NCBI RefSeq assembly: GCF_020544405.1
Contig: NZ_CP065410.1
Coordinates: 1,302,001 to 1,366,000, forward strand
Source: Pseudomonas sp. IAC-BECa141
GTDB lineage: Bacteria > Pseudomonadota > Gammaproteobacteria > Pseudomonadales > Pseudomonadaceae
DNA: 64,000 nucleotides
Reading direction: 5' to 3'
The translations under genes and the position numbers were made by a program. Of this stretch, positions 50,325-61,604 are shown piece after piece (the first letter of the stretch is position 1; each line of letters starts with the position of its first letter). The notes under the pieces are model-generated. The model had not been told where the DNA came from. It searched no databases and saw only the letters and a list, made by a program, of their open reading frames with translations.

Positions 50325-52965
50325 CAGCGTTTCACCAATCCAGTCAAGCCGCCCGCGATCAGGGCAGCAGTGTCGGCCAGCGCCACCAGCGGATCGAGTC
50401 CGGCGGGCACGGCCATATAACGGGGTTCCCAGTCAGGCTGGAACTTGTCTTTGAAGCGGCGCAAGCCTTGGAAGTTGTACAGCTGCTCACCACGGCGGAA
50501 AACCATCGAGCCCAGACGCTGGGTCAGCGGTGCCCCGCGCCGGGGTTGCAACCCCGACAGCGGCACCATGCCCAGGCTGAAGCGCGCGTATCCGTGACTC
50601 TTATAGTGTTGAATCAGACCGACCATCATGAATTCCATGGTCAGCTTGGGGGCGTCCGGGTGCGCGCGCATCAGGTCGAGACTGGCCAGATCATGGCTGT
50701 AGGTCTCGAGCAGGTTGGCGAACGCCACCGGGCGGCCTTCGAAGCGAATCACCGCGATGCGGAAATGCCTCAGGTAATCGTCGCTGAAACGGCCGAGGGA
50801 GAAGCCTTTCTCGCGCACGTTCTTGCCGGTGAGCCAGGCATCGGAAATCACCTTGAGCTCATCCATCGGTGCGTGGCCCGGCTCATGGATTTCCAGCGAC
50901 AGACCATCGCGGGTGCCACGATTCCAGGTGTAGCGCAGGTCCTTCATCTCCTTGCCCTTGGCTTCCAGGTCAAAGCGATGCAGATCGACCCGGGCTTCTT
51001 CGCCCAGCTTGATCGCGGTCAGGCCGATGTCCATGTAGTACGGCAGGTTCTCGGCGCGCACCTGATAGAACACCGGGCGGGCGTGATGGATGTCGCACAG
51101 GTCGCGGAACTGCCAGATCATCTCGGCCCGTTGCTGGCCGGGGCCGATCGGGTCGTACAGGGCCACCAGACTGCGGCCGCGACGGGCATACATCAGGAAG
51201 GCTTCATCATTGGGGTGAAACAGCAGCGCCTTGTCGCCGGTCAGGGCCAGGCCGCCGTCCGGTTGCGAAGAGGCCATCAGGATTTTCGAGGCGCGCTCCA
51301 GCTCATCGGGTGTCGGCAAGTGGATCACCGGGCGAGCGGTGCGCAGCAGCCAGGTCAGGGCAATCACCAGCAACAACACGGCGGCACCGAGCAGCGAGCG
51401 CAGACCGCGCGGGGCGTCGGCGTCGAGGGTGAACTGCCACCACAGTTGATGGCTGTACGGAACGTCCTGATAAGCGAACAGCAAAAGCCAGGTCGAAGCA
51501 CCGAGTACGCACAGGCTGGCCACCAGATACAGCGGCGAGAACGGCAATTCGGTCAGACGGCTCGGGCGATAGAACGAACGACGGAACACCCCAGCAGCGC
51601 GGCGGTGAGGGTCATCAGGGTCGCCTCTTCCCAGTCGAAACCCTTGAGCAGCGAGAGCAGGGCGCCCACCAGCAACAGAATGGTGGTCAGCATCCATGCC
51701 GCCGACAACCGGCGACGCAGGCCTTGAGCGAGCATCAGGCACAGCACGCCGATCAGGCTGGCGCCAAAGTGCGAGGCGTCGACCAGACGGTGAGGAATCA
51801 GAAAACCGATGTGCTCCAGACGAGTGTCGATCTCTGGCGTCGCGCCGGAAAACAGCAGCACCACGCCGGACAGGAACACCAGCACCGCGAGGATCGGTGC
51901 CGCCAGACCGGACGCTGCACGCATGGTCTGCGACTGAAACAGGCGCTGGCCTTCGTTGAGCAGCAACAGCACGCAGGCCACCAGCAACGGCAGCACTACA
52001 TAGATCAGGCGATACAGCAGCAGGGCGGCAGCCAGCGGCGCGGCGCCGAGTTTGTCGGCGAACGCAGCGAGCAGAATCGCTTCAAAAACACCCACACCAC
52101 CCGGAACGTGGCTGAGTACACCGGCCGCCAGTGCCAGCAGATAGACCAACAGGAATGCACCGAAGGGCGGCGCTTGCGGCAGCAGCAGATAAAGCACGGT
52201 TGCAGCGGCGGCGACGTCGAGGGCGGTAATGACCAGTTGCAGGAACGTCAGGCGACGACCCGGCAGACGCAGGGTGCGACGACCGGCCCGGACCAGCAGG
52301 TTGTCCAGATAAGGTTGCTCCGGCAGGCGACGGCGATAGATGCCGATGGCCAGAATCGCACCGAGCAGCAACACCACGCCGGCAATCGTACCCAACAAGG
52401 TCTCGGACAGTCCCAGTGCCTGTGAGGCGGCCGGCAGGTTGCTCAGGGTCGCAAGGGCGGCCAGTGGCGGCAGGGCGCAGCCCAGCGACAGGCTGGCGAA
52501 CAGGGTCATGTGCGCGACTTCGGAAGCGCCCAGGCCATGCCGTGCATATAGACGGTAACGCACCGAGCCACCGGACAGCATCGACAGGCCGATGGCATTG
52601 CCGATGGCAAACGCGGTGAAGCCGCCCAGAGCCAGGGTTTTCGGTGTCAGCGTCACGCGCGCATATCGACTGGCCGACCATTCGTAGCCGAGCAGAATGA
52701 TGAAGCCGATGACTGTCGCACCGAGGGCGCCGAGAAGGGCCGGTTTCGGCACCTCGAGAATCGAGTCGTGCAGTGCGTCGAGATCGAGTTCGCTGAGCAG
52801 ATGGCGACAGGCAATCAGCGCGATGGCGAACAGCAGCAAAGTGACCGCCAGACCGATCGGTTGCCGGTATTTGCTGATCCGATCCAGCAGGCGCAGACGC
52901 TCAGGCTTGATCGGTGGGTTCGCTGTGACGGTGTCTTGTGAATCAGACGAGTTGGCGCGCATCAA
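50324..52965 (-). pseudogene. mprF: Frameshifted mprF (aminoacyl-phosphatidylglycerol synthase/flippase)
   Basis: Two overlapping frames together make a complete MprF. The 5' part (52965 to about 51590) encodes the N-terminal membrane flippase with many hydrophobic segments; the 3' part (about 51590 to 50324) encodes the end of the membrane domain and the cytosolic aminoacyl-PG synthase (QLWWQFTLDADAPRGLRS..., LYDPIGPG). The frame is lost at a CCCC run at 51589-51592 (GGGG on the coding strand). Adding one base there restores a single 880-residue reading frame. The break may be a real mutation or a sequencing error. Confidence 0.87.
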
Positions 52966-53202
52966 TCACCTCTTGGATTGTGCGCGACAGGATGGAGGTA
53001 TCCAGCCAAGTTACCAATCCCTGTAGAAAAAAATAATCACAAAATACTACGCCTCTCACCGGGTATCGGCGAGGGCAGCTCCTGGATTGCAGACGCCTTG
53101 CCTGCGACTTCAAGCATAGTCGCAACCTGGCGGGACTGAAGATCCTGAACGGTTCACTGCACAGTGACAGATCATTGTTGCGAAAGGACTTTTTCCACAG
53201 AT

Positions 53203-53236
53203 ACAAAAAAGGCCACTCTTTCGAGTAGCCTTTTTT
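53203..53236 (-). terminator. Terminator after tRNA-fMet copy 1
   Basis: An imperfect stem (GGCCACTC / GAGTAGCC) with TTTC loop, flanked by A and T runs, lies just after the tRNA at 53243 on the reverse strand. Confidence 0.85.
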
Positions 53237-53242
53237 GATGTT

Positions 53243-53319
<77 letters not shown>

Positions 53320-53485
53320 TCTGTGTGGCGGCATTCTACAGGCGAACGGCGGGGTGTCAACCGATAATCCCGTGAAGGGTCAAATAAGTGTGCAATCGCG
53401 GCAAACGGTCGCAGGGGAAGCGCTAAGTTTCGGAATCGGAACGATTTCCGGAATGTTCGACTGGATCCGAAAAAACCGAAGCGCA

Positions 53486-53517
53486 CAAAAAAGGCCAATC
53501 TTTCGATTGGCCTTTTC
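53486..53517 (-). terminator. Terminator after tRNA-fMet copy 2
   Basis: AAAAAGGCCAATC / GATTGGCCTTTT with a TTTC loop follows the second tRNA on the reverse strand. Confidence 0.87.
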
Positions 53518-53524
53518 TGATGTT

Positions 53525-53601
<77 letters not shown>

Positions 53602-53816
53602 TCTGTGTGGCGGCATTCTACAGAGGAATGCCGTGGTGTCAACCTTCAATTCGGATAAAACCTGTTGAGCTTCAATCGGTTAGCGCTGACGGACGGTCTT
53701 TTTATTGAGTGCAGGGCAGACAGGGCAAGGGTTTCAGCTCTATTGGGGATTGGTTTTCGATTGAGTAAATAAATTCAAAGTCCTTTTCCTACAAACTGAA
53801 AAGAACATTCGTACCA

Positions 53817-53832
53817 CTGGTGCTATATACAG
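53817..53832 (+). promoter_or_regulatory. LexA box upstream of dinB
   Basis: CTGGTGCTATATACAG fits CTG-N10-CAG, 50 nt before the dinB start. It implies SOS control of the polymerase, parallel to recA. Confidence 0.88.
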
Positions 53833-53881
53833 GTGTCAGTGAGATACTGCCGGTCCGGCTCGCCATGTTTCCTTTTCTGTC

Positions 53882-54943
53882 ATGACTCAGCGAAAAATCA
53901 TCCACGTCGACTGTGACTGTTTCTACGCCGCCATCGAGATGCGGGATGACCCGAGCCTCGCCGGCAAGCCGTTGGCGGTCGGTGGTTCGGCGGACAGGCG
54001 CGGGGTGATCGCCACCTGCAACTATGAGGCGCGGGCTTACGGCGTTCGTTCGGCGATGTCGTCCGGGCATGCCTTGAAGCTGTGCCCGGACCTGACCATC
54101 GTCAAGCCGCGAATGGATGCCTATCGCGAGGCGTCGAAGGAAATTCATACGATCTTCAGCGATTACACCGACCTGATCGAGCCGCTTTCGCTGGACGAAG
54201 CCTATCTCGACGTCTCGGACAGCGCGCATTTCGGCGGCAGCGCCACGCGCATCGCCCAGGACATTCGTCGCCGGGTTTCCAATCAACTGCACATCACCGT
54301 CTCCGCCGGCGTGGCGCCGAACAAGTTTCTGGCCAAGATCGCCAGCGACTGGAGAAAGCCCAACGGCTTGTTCGTGATTACCCCGGACCAGGTCGAAGAC
54401 TTCGTCAGTGGCCTGCCGGTAAGCAAGTTGCACGGGGTGGGCAAGGTCACGGCCGACAAGTTGAGCAGGCTTGGTATCAGTGACTGTCTGCAGTTGCGCG
54501 AGTGGGACAAGCTGGCGCTGGTGCGGGAATTCGGCAGTTTCGGCGAGCGCTTGTGGAGTCTGGCCCGTGGGATCGATGAGCGGTTGGTGCACAACGACAG
54601 CCGCCGTCAGTCGATCAGCGTCGAAAATACCTACGACGTCGATCTGCCGGATCTGCGCAGTTGCCTCGACAAGCTTCCGGAATTGCTGGAAACCCTGAAA
54701 ACCCGCATGGCGCGAATCGACAGCAGTTACCGACCCGGCAAGCCATTCGTCAAAGTGAAGTTTCACGATTTCACCCAGACCACGCTGGAGCAGGCCGGGG
54801 CAGGGCGGGATCTTGGCAGTTACCAATTGATGCTGACGCAGGCGTTCAACCGCGGTGGCAAACCGGTACGGCTATTAGGAGTGGGCGTGCGGCTGGAGGA
54901 TTTGCGCGGCGGGTTCGAACAAATGGAGTTGTTCGAGCGATAA
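53882..54943 (+). CDS. dinB: DNA polymerase IV (Y-family, DinB)
   Basis: This 353-residue translesion polymerase has the catalytic Asp10 (VDCDCFYAAIEM) and Asp105/Glu106 (LSLDEAYLDVS). The thumb, little-finger region and C-terminal part are complete. It replicates past damaged bases at the cost of accuracy. It is preceded by a LexA box and followed by a bidirectional terminator. Confidence 0.97.
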   Translation: MTQRKIIHVDCDCFYAAIEMRDDPSLAGKPLAVGGSADRRGVIATCNYEARAYGVRSAMSSGHALKLCPDLTIVKPRMDAYREASKEIHTIFSDYTDLIEPLSLDEAYLDVSDSAHFGGSATRIAQDIRRRVSNQLHITVSAGVAPNKFLAKIASDWRKPNGLFVITPDQVEDFVSGLPVSKLHGVGKVTADKLSRLGISDCLQLREWDKLALVREFGSFGERLWSLARGIDERLVHNDSRRQSISVENTYDVDLPDLRSCLDKLPELLETLKTRMARIDSSYRPGKPFVKVKFHDFTQTTLEQAGAGRDLGSYQLMLTQAFNRGGKPVRLLGVGVRLEDLRGGFEQMELFER

Positions 54944-54950
54944 GCGGACA

Positions 54951-54982
54951 AAAAAATGCCCGACTCAGGTTCGGGCATTTTT
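54951..54982. terminator. Bidirectional terminator after dinB
   Basis: AAAAAATGCCCG / CGGGCATTTTTT with an ACTCAGGTT loop lies between dinB and the convergent lipoprotein gene. Confidence 0.9.
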
Positions 54983-54991
54983 TCAGGGTCT

Positions 54992-55945
54992 TCAGTTCGG
55001 CCCCGGATCCGCCACCAGGCGCCCCGCATCCCGGGTCAGGGATTTGAGGAACTCGGTCTGCAACTCGGGATCGTTGCGGGTCAATTCGATCAGACTTTGC
55101 TCCAGCTCACTGGCTTCTTCTTCCAGACCCAGTTCCGACAGACGCTTGACCCGGTGCACCCACTGGCTCACTTCGTCGTCTTCCAGATCGTCGTAGATCA
55201 GTGCGTGAGCCTCCAGCAACTTGCCGCGCAGGTGAGTGCTGATCGCCAAAGACGAATCGGAGTGCACGTCGTCCTTGCTGTCTTCGACAATGATCTGCAG
55301 TTTGCCTAAATGATTGAGGTCGTTTTCGGCGAACGGGCTGTCCAGCAGGTTCAGACGCAGCACGCCGTGGCGATCGGTGGTCATGTCGAAGGTCTGCTTG
55401 CCGGCCTTGATCTGAACCGGGCGCTCGCTCCACGGCAGGCTCGAATACTCCGTGCGCTTGTCGCGCTGGACTTCGTCGATACCGGCCAGGTTCTGTTGCG
55501 CGCGACCATTGGATTGCACGTTCATGAACGGGTTGAGCCCGGCGAAACCGTAACTGAGCCAGTCACGGGTCACGCTGTCGGGCAGATTGCCAAGGGCAAA
55601 CACGTTGACCACGTTCGCACCGATGCCGCCGACCACCGCCACCGCGCCCAGCGGAATCTCGTAGATCTCCCGCCATGGCTGGTAAGGCGTGTAACGGTCG
55701 TAATGGCGCGTGACCTCGAACTCGGTGACCTCGAAGGTCTTCTGTTCGTTGATCTTCACCCGCCGTTGCGGCAGCTCAAGCACCTTGGGCTCGCCGACAT
55801 CGATCTGCAGGCTGTGATCGAGCAGTTTGCGCTCGACACGTTCCTCGTGCTCGCTGCGTTGTGACATGTGATTGGCACAGCCGCTGACCAGCAGGGTGCC
55901 GCACAGGGCGGCACCACCGAGGCCTAAGGTGTTTCGCTTGAACAT
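54992..55945 (-). CDS. Conserved lipoprotein of unknown function
   Basis: This 317-residue protein has a lipobox LVSGC with Cys23 as the predicted acylated residue. The rest is soluble, with one hydrophobic patch (about 95-118, IPLGAVAVVGGIGANVVNVFALGN). I recognise no catalytic motif. A homologous lipoprotein gene adjoins proS in P. aeruginosa (PA0957-like). The gene is 17 nt downstream of proS on the same strand and may be co-transcribed. Confidence 0.75.
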   Translation of the reverse strand: MFKRNTLGLGGAALCGTLLVSGCANHMSQRSEHEERVERKLLDHSLQIDVGEPKVLELPQRRVKINEQKTFEVTEFEVTRHYDRYTPYQPWREIYEIPLGAVAVVGGIGANVVNVFALGNLPDSVTRDWLSYGFAGLNPFMNVQSNGRAQQNLAGIDEVQRDKRTEYSSLPWSERPVQIKAGKQTFDMTTDRHGVLRLNLLDSPFAENDLNHLGKLQIIVEDSKDDVHSDSSLAISTHLRGKLLEAHALIYDDLEDDEVSQWVHRVKRLSELGLEEEASELEQSLIELTRNDPELQTEFLKSLTRDAGRLVADPGPN

Positions 55946-55962
55946 GACGTCTCTATCTGGTT

Positions 55963-57678
55963 TCAGCGGCGGATACGGGCCTGAAGGAAGGACAGCACGT
56001 CGGCAACCGGCAGCGCTTGCGCCTGGCCTTCGGTACGGCTCTTGTATTCCAGGTTGCCTTCGGCAAGGCCGCGATCGCTGACCACGATCCGGTGCGGAAT
56101 GCCGATCAGCTCCATGTCCGCGAACTTGATGCCCGGGCTGGTTTTCTTGTCGCGGTCGTCCAGCAACACTTCGAAGCCAGCCGCGGTCAGTTCCGCGTAC
56201 AGCTTGTCGGTGGCTTCGCGCACCAGCTCGGTTTCATAGCGCAGTGGTACCAGGGCGATCTGGAACGGTGCCAGGGCGTCGCTCCAGATGATGCCGTTCT
56301 CGTCGTTGTTCTGCTCGATGGCGGCGGCCACCACGCGGGAAACGCCGATGCCGTAGCAACCCATTTCCAGGGTCACCGGCTTGCCGTTCTCGCCCAGTAC
56401 TTCGCACTTCATCGCCTTGCTGTACTTGTTGCCCAGCTGGAAGATGTGCCCGACTTCGATGCCGCGCTTGATTTCCAGGGTGCCCTTGCCGTCCGGGCTC
56501 GGGTCGCCGGCCACGACGTTACGCAGGTCGGCCACGGTCGGAACCGGCAGATCACGCTCCCAGTTCACGCCGAAGTAGTGCTTGTCGTCGATGTTCGCAC
56601 CGATGCCGAAGTCGCTCATCAGCTCGACCGAGCGGTCGATGATGATCGGCAGCGGCAGGTTCAGCGGGCCGAGGGAACCGGCGCCGGCGCCAATGGCGTC
56701 ACGCAGTTCGGCATCGGAAGCCATGACCAGCGGGCTGGCAACGCCTGGCTGGTTGGCAGCCTTGATTTCGTTCAGTTCGTGGTCGCCACGGATGATCAGC
56801 GCGATCAGCTTGCCTTCTTCTTCGGCGTGCACGATCAGGGTCTTGATGGTCTTTTCGATCGGCAGACCGAATTTTTCCACCAGGGCCGCGATGGTCTTGG
56901 TGTCTGGCGTGTCGACCAGGCGCAGCTCTTCGCTTGGCGCGGCACGCGAGGTTTCACGCGGTACGGCTTCCGCTTTCTCGATGTTCGCGGCGTAGTCGGA
57001 ACCGTTGCTGAAAACGATATCGTCTTCGCCGGACTCGGCCAGCACGTGGAACTCGTGGGAACCGGCACCGCCGATCGAACCGTTGTCGGCTTCCACCGGA
57101 CGGAACTTCAGGCCCAGACGGGTGAAGATGTTGCAGTACGCTTCGTGCATGCGGTCATAGGTGACCTGCAGCGACGCCTGATCCGCATGGAAGGAGTACG
57201 AGTCTTTCATGATGAATTCGCGACCGCGCATCAGGCCGAAGCGTGGACGGATTTCGTCACGGAATTTGGTCTGGATCTGGTACAGGTTGATCGGCAGCTG
57301 TTTGTAGCTGCTCAACTCGTTGCGCATCAGATCGGTGATCACTTCTTCGTGGGTCGGGCCCGCGCAGAAATCACGACCGTGGCGGTCTTTGATGCGCAGC
57401 AGCTCAGGGCCGTATTCTTCCCAGCGCCCCGACTCCTGCCACAGCTCGGCCGGTTGGGTGCTCGGCATCAACACTTCCAGAGAGCCGGCGGCGTTCATCT
57501 CTTCGCGAACGATGGCTTCCACCTTGCGCATCACTCGCAAGCCCATCGGCAGCCAGGTGTACAGGCCCGAGGCGAGTTTGCGGATCATGCCGGCGCGCAG
57601 CATCAGCTGATGGCTGATCACGACCGCGTCGGAAGGCGTTTCTTTCTGTGTGGCGAGCAAAAATTGACTGGTGCGCAT
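55963..57678 (-). CDS. proS: Prolyl-tRNA synthetase
   Basis: This 571-residue class II synthetase of the bacterial (ProS type 1) kind charges tRNA-Pro. Motif 2 and the inserted editing domain (about 220-400, which removes Ala-tRNA-Pro) are visible from the [17 protein letters not shown] region onward, and the C-terminal anticodon domain ends at the stop. I chose ATG 57678 because upstream codons in frame are arginine-rich and non-conserved. Confidence 0.97.
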   Translation of the reverse strand: MRTSQFLLATQKETPSDAVVISHQLMLRAGMIRKLASGLYTWLPMGLRVMRKVEAIVREEMNAAGSLEVLMPSTQPAELWQESGRWEEYGPELLRIKDRHGRDFCAGPTHEEVITDLMRNELSSYKQLPINLYQIQTKFRDEIRPRFGLMRGREFIMKDSYSFHADQASLQVTYDRMHEAYCNIFTRLGLKFRPVEADNGSIGGAGSHEFHVLAESGEDDIVFSNGSDYAANIEKAEAVPRETSRAAPSEELRLVDTPDTKTIAALVEKFGLPIEKTIKTLIVHAEEEGKLIALIIRGDHELNEIKAANQPGVASPLVMASDAELRDAIGAGAGSLGPLNLPLPIIIDRSVELMSDFGIGANIDDKHYFGVNWERDLPVPTVADLRNVVAGDPSPDGKGTLEIKRGIEVGHIFQLGNKYSKAMKCEVLGENGKPVTLEMGCYGIGVSRVVAAAIEQNNDENGIIWSDALAPFQIALVPLRYETELVREATDKLYAELTAAGFEVLLDDRDKKTSPGIKFADMELIGIPHRIVVSDRGLAEGNLEYKSRTEGQAQALPVADVLSFLQARIRR

Positions 57679-57793
57679 GGTTGGCCGTTGTCGGTTGCTA
57701 TGACTGGAAATGACGGAGCAGTGTAACGGCGAGATCCGCCGACGTACAGAAGTGCAACCCCGGCGCGAACCCTCTCGCCGGGTGCGAGATGTC

Positions 57794-59353
57794 TTACGAT
57801 TCTTCCACGACGGAGGTCGGTGCAGGTTCCGGCGTCGGCGTCGGACCTTCGCGGCGGCTTTCCTGGAACCAGTGCAGGGCAATCAGCACCAGGGTCGGCA
57901 CGCCGAGCAGCGCGGTGATCAGGAAGAAGTTGTGATAACCGAATTTCTCCACCATCACGCCGGAGTAGCCGCCGATCAGGCGTGGCAGCAGGAGCATGAT
58001 CGAGCTGAGCAGGGCGTATTGAGTGGCGGAGAACTTCAGGTTGGTCAGGCTCGACAGGTAGGCGACGAACGCCGAGGTAGCCAGACCGGAGCTGAAGTTG
58101 TCGAGAGAGATCGTCACCACCAGCATCTGCAGGTTCGGGCCCATGTCCGCCAGCATGAGGAACAGCAGGTTGGTGGCCGCCGACGCAGCGCCGCCGATGA
58201 ACAGGATCGGCAGGATGCCGAAGCGCACGATCAGCAGACCGCCCATGCCGGCGCCGACGAGGGTCATGATCAGACCGAAAATCTTGCTGACGCTGGCGAT
58301 CTGGTCCTTGGTGAAGCCCTGGTCGATGTAGAACACGTTGGCCATCACGCCCATCACCGTGTCGGACATCCGATAGGTGGCGATCAGGCCGAGCAGCAGC
58401 AGCGCCTGCCAGCGGTAGCGCAGGATGAAGTCGTTGACCGGCGTCAGCACCGGCGCCAGACCGCGACGGCCCATGGCCGAGAGGCACAGGCAGGTCAGCG
58501 TGGTGTAGAGAATCGCGCGCAGGAACGCCCGGTCTTCAAGCAGCAGGTCCAGCGGGCTCATGTCACCAAACAGCACGCTGGCGAAATCGGTGTTGTAGAG
58601 CTGGGTGAACATCGCCGGGACGGAGACCAGCAAAATGATCAGCACGAACACCGACATCAACTGATGCATGAAGGTGTAGCGCCCGGCCTGCAACTGAGTG
58701 CGCAACGGCACCGGAGGCTCGCGCATCAGCAGGGTGGTGAGCAGGGCAGGGACCATCAAGGCGCCGAACAGCACGTAGGTGCCGGTCCAGGCGGAGTGCT
58801 GATAGTTGAACCCGGTGGAGCCGAAGCCTTCGGCGAAGAACAGTGCACCAGCGGTCGCGAGCAGGGCCGCCACCCGATAACCGGACATGTAACTGGCGGC
58901 CAGAGCGGCCTGACGGTTGTCTTCGGCGATTTCCAGGCGATAGGCGTCGACGGCGATGTCCTGGGTGGCGGAAGCGAAGGCGACGATCACTGCGATAGCG
59001 ATCAGCCAGGACAGGTGTTTCTGCGGGTCGCAAAAGCCCATGCCGATCAGGCCGAGGATCACCAGCGTCTGTGAGAGCACCAGCCACGAGCGACGGCGCC
59101 CCAGCTTGCCGAGCAACGGCAGGCGCCATTGATCGAGCAGGGGCGACCAGACCCATTTGAAGGCATAGGCCAGACCGATCAGGCTGGCGTAGCCGATCGT
59201 CTCGCGGGCCACACCGGCTTCACGCAGCCAGACCGAAAGTGTCGAGAACACCAGCATGTACGGCAGGCCGGCGGCGAAACCCAGCAACAACAGCACGAGC
59301 GTCGAAGGACTGGCATAGGCGGCGAGCGCGGCGCGCCAGGTTTTACGGGGCAT
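57794..59353 (-). CDS. ampG: AmpG-family muropeptide MFS transporter
   Basis: This 519-residue protein has about 14 hydrophobic segments and the AmpG pattern ([20 protein letters not shown], and the Asp-containing [12 protein letters not shown] segment). AmpG imports anhydromuropeptides for cell-wall recycling and influences beta-lactamase induction. Pseudomonas often has two AmpG-like proteins, so which paralogue this is remains open. It is transcribed away from the ATL gene. Confidence 0.88.
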   Translation of the reverse strand: MPRKTWRAALAAYASPSTLVLLLLGFAAGLPYMLVFSTLSVWLREAGVARETIGYASLIGLAYAFKWVWSPLLDQWRLPLLGKLGRRRSWLVLSQTLVILGLIGMGFCDPQKHLSWLIAIAVIVAFASATQDIAVDAYRLEIAEDNRQAALAASYMSGYRVAALLATAGALFFAEGFGSTGFNYQHSAWTGTYVLFGALMVPALLTTLLMREPPVPLRTQLQAGRYTFMHQLMSVFVLIILLVSVPAMFTQLYNTDFASVLFGDMSPLDLLLEDRAFLRAILYTTLTCLCLSAMGRRGLAPVLTPVNDFILRYRWQALLLLGLIATYRMSDTVMGVMANVFYIDQGFTKDQIASVSKIFGLIMTLVGAGMGGLLIVRFGILPILFIGGAASAATNLLFLMLADMGPNLQMLVVTISLDNFSSGLATSAFVAYLSSLTNLKFSATQYALLSSIMLLLPRLIGGYSGVMVEKFGYHNFFLITALLGVPTLVLIALHWFQESRREGPTPTPEPAPTSVVEES

Positions 59354-59396
59354 GGGCTGAAGTCTGCCTCAAGATTGCGAAAACAAAGCGCGCACT

Positions 59397-59750
59397 CTAA
59401 CCGCTGTGCTCTACCGGACGCCAGCCATGGCGCCGAATATCCACACGATTGTTCAGGATGGTGATGCCTTCCATGCGCAATCGCGCCCGCTGTTCGTCCC
59501 CGGACGGGCTGCCCGCCGGCAGGCTGATCCGACCGCCGGCGCCGAGTACGCGGTGCCAGGGCAGTTTGGTATCGCCGGGCAATTGGCTCAGGGTCCGGCC
59601 GACCCAGCGGGCGGCGCGCCCCAACCCCGCCAGTTCGGCCAACTGACCATAGCTGACGACCTTGCCCTCGGGCACTTGGGCGAGGGTGGAATAGAGTGCC
59701 GTGCGTCGGATTTGCGGATCGTTTTCGCAGGCATGCATCGGGTCTGTCAC
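59397..59750 (-). CDS. Alkyltransferase-like protein (ATL)
   Basis: This 117-residue protein has the DNA-binding domain of O6-alkylguanine-DNA alkyltransferases, but the reactive cysteine of the PCHRV motif is replaced by Trp65 (PWHRV, 64-68). Such ATL proteins bind alkylated guanine without repairing it and direct the lesion to nucleotide excision repair. Length is normal for the family. Confidence 0.88.
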   Translation of the reverse strand: MTDPMHACENDPQIRRTALYSTLAQVPEGKVVSYGQLAELAGLGRAARWVGRTLSQLPGDTKLPWHRVLGAGGRISLPAGSPSGDEQRARLRMEGITILNNRVDIRRHGWRPVEHSG

Positions 59751-59915
59751 GTGCGCGGTTCCTGAACTTGATCGCGTTATGTCCTTAAGCGTAATCGGTG
59801 CAAGGGCAATTGAGAAATGAACTCAATAGAAATAGCCGGGTCATTCCTTGTCAGGGAATTATTCCTACGGATAATGCCGACCATTTTTTCGCAAACTTGA
59901 GTCCCCGATTTGCTT

Positions 59916-60923
59916 ATGTTGTCCAGAACCCTGCTGTGCCTTGCTGTCTTCAGTGCGTCCACACCCCTGCTTGCCGACACCGTCTGGTTGAAGAACGGTG
60001 ACAAGCTGAGCGGCAAAATCACGCTGTTCGACGGTGGCAAGTTGCTGGTCCAGACCCAGTACGCGGGCGCAGTGACCATTGACTGGAAGCAGGTCAAGAC
60101 GCTGGAGAGCGATCAGGAGTTGCTGGTCAAGCAAGACGCCTACAACGGCGAGAAGGCCAAGTCGCTGAGCGCTGCCGAAGACGGCAAGGTCACCCTGGCC
60201 AACGGCGAAGCGCCGAAAACCGTGGAGTTGGCGAGCATTCAGCAGATTCTCAAACCCAAACCGGTGGTCGAGGATCTGGTGTGGAAGGGCAACGTCGATC
60301 TGGCGCTGGATTATCAGCGCGCGGAAAAGGACACCGACGATTACGATATCGGCTTCAAGACGTCCGCCCGCCATGGTCGCTGGCGCCACACCGCCGAGGG
60401 CGAGTACAACCGCGAAGTGCAGGACGACGTGACCACTACCGACAACTGGCGCGCCGAGTATGCACTCGACCGTTTCCTGACGGACAAGTGGTTCTGGCAG
60501 GGGCGCCTGAATTACAAGCGCGACCACATCGAAGAGCTGGCGCGTCAGCGCGTGGTCGGTACAGGTCCGGGTTACCAGTTCTGGGATGACGAGCTGGGGG
60601 CATTCTCCCTGGGCTCGCTGCTCAACCGCACCGACTACCAGTATCGCGATGGCAGCAAGGACAACTTCTATTCGGTCGCGATGAAGTGGGATTACAACCG
60701 CTACCTGATCGGCAAGAAAGTCGAGTTCTTCACCAATGGCGAAGTCGGCAAGCCGCTGTCCGGTGTGGCCGACTATGCTCTGGATGCGGAAATGGGCCTG
60801 CGCTACAAGGTCACCGACTGGGCCTCCCTCAACCTCAAGGCCGAGCGCGACATCATCAGCGGCACCGAGGACGCGGACCTGAGCAAGACCCGCTACACCG
60901 CCGGTTTCGGCGTCGCCTGGTAA
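59916..60923 (+). CDS. DUF481-family outer-membrane beta-barrel protein
   Basis: This 335-residue protein has a signal peptide (about 1-20, cleavage after LLA) and a periplasmic N-terminal part (about 21-120, WLKNGDKLSGKI) followed by a barrel with alternating patterns (about 130-335) typical of DUF481, ending in a C-terminal aromatic (Trp). Ligand unknown. I chose ATG 59916; TTG 59910 is in frame two codons upstream. Confidence 0.8.
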   Translation: MLSRTLLCLAVFSASTPLLADTVWLKNGDKLSGKITLFDGGKLLVQTQYAGAVTIDWKQVKTLESDQELLVKQDAYNGEKAKSLSAAEDGKVTLANGEAPKTVELASIQQILKPKPVVEDLVWKGNVDLALDYQRAEKDTDDYDIGFKTSARHGRWRHTAEGEYNREVQDDVTTTDNWRAEYALDRFLTDKWFWQGRLNYKRDHIEELARQRVVGTGPGYQFWDDELGAFSLGSLLNRTDYQYRDGSKDNFYSVAMKWDYNRYLIGKKVEFFTNGEVGKPLSGVADYALDAEMGLRYKVTDWASLNLKAERDIISGTEDADLSKTRYTAGFGVAW

Positions 60924-60928
60924 ACAAC

Positions 60929-60967
60929 AAAAAAGATCGCAGCCTGCGAAGGCTGCGATCTTTTTTT
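60929..60967 (+). terminator. Terminator downstream of the DUF481 gene
   Basis: AAAAAAGATCGCAGCC / GGCTGCGATCTTTTTTT with a TGCGAA loop forms a strong stem with flanking A and T runs. Confidence 0.92.
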
Positions 60968-60991
60968 GCGCCCGGAAAAACAGACGCTCAC

Positions 60992-61024
60992 AAAAAAGCC
61001 CCGCTTTTGAGGGCGGGGCCTTTT
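60992..61024 (-). terminator. Terminator downstream of the cold-shock gene
   Basis: AAAAAGCCCCGC / GGCGGGGCCTTTT with a TTTTGA loop ends the reverse-strand cold-shock transcript. Confidence 0.85.
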
Positions 61025-61041
61025 ACTAAAGAAGCTACAAG

Positions 61042-61251
61042 TTAGATAACTTGTACTTCTTCAGCTTGCATGCCTTTCTGACCGCGGGTAGCGATGAAAG
61101 AAACCTGTTGGCCTTCTTTCAGGCTTTTGAAGCCGTCGGATTGGATAGCTTTGAAGTGAACGAACAGGTCGTCACCGGATTGTGGGGTGATGAAGCCGAA
61201 GCCTTTTTCATCGTTGAACCACTTAACGGTACCGGTTTGGCGATTAGACAT
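61042..61251 (-). CDS. Cold-shock domain protein (CspA family)
   Basis: This 69-residue protein is a single cold-shock domain with the RNA-binding motifs [15 protein letters not shown] (7-21) and LFVHFKAI (29-36). It acts as an RNA chaperone, keeping mRNA unfolded in the cold or under stress. The 353-nt region upstream may contain a long regulatory 5' leader, as is common in csp genes. Confidence 0.96.
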   Translation of the reverse strand: MSNRQTGTVKWFNDEKGFGFITPQSGDDLFVHFKAIQSDGFKSLKEGQQVSFIATRGQKGMQAEEVQVI

Positions 61252-61604
61252 GGTGTAACTCCTTGAACAAAGATAACTGCGACTCAGGAAGAACCCTGGC
61301 CGAGACTGAGTGCAAAGAGCAGGAAAAATTCTTGTAGATGGTTGGATCGAAATTCAACATATCGTGTAGAGATTCTCAGTGACACAAGCAGCACAGTGGC
61401 GCCACCTTAACCCTTTTTCCGGAACGTGCCAATGCTTCTTGCGAAGGTTTCTCTGTTTTAGGGATCGGCGGTCTGACGGTTCGTCGCCAGGCCGCGTAAT
61501 TCCTGCACGTTCGGCGAGATTTGCAGCCCGGACTTTGAACCCGGCGGCGCGCCCGGTAAGATGCCGGACAGATTTTTTCCACCTCGCTATTCAGGACACC
61601 CGCC
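61252..61604. other. Divergent promoter region of the cold-shock gene and dcd
   Basis: The part next to the cold-shock gene (about 61252-61400) is A+T-rich and likely holds its promoter and long leader. The half nearer dcd is GC-rich and shows no obvious gene. I saw no clear terminator or repeat. Confidence 0.5.

Noticed and set aside
56017..57726. A 569-codon forward frame antisense to proS
   Set aside because: Shadow of proS; codon pattern follows the complement and no start signal is present.
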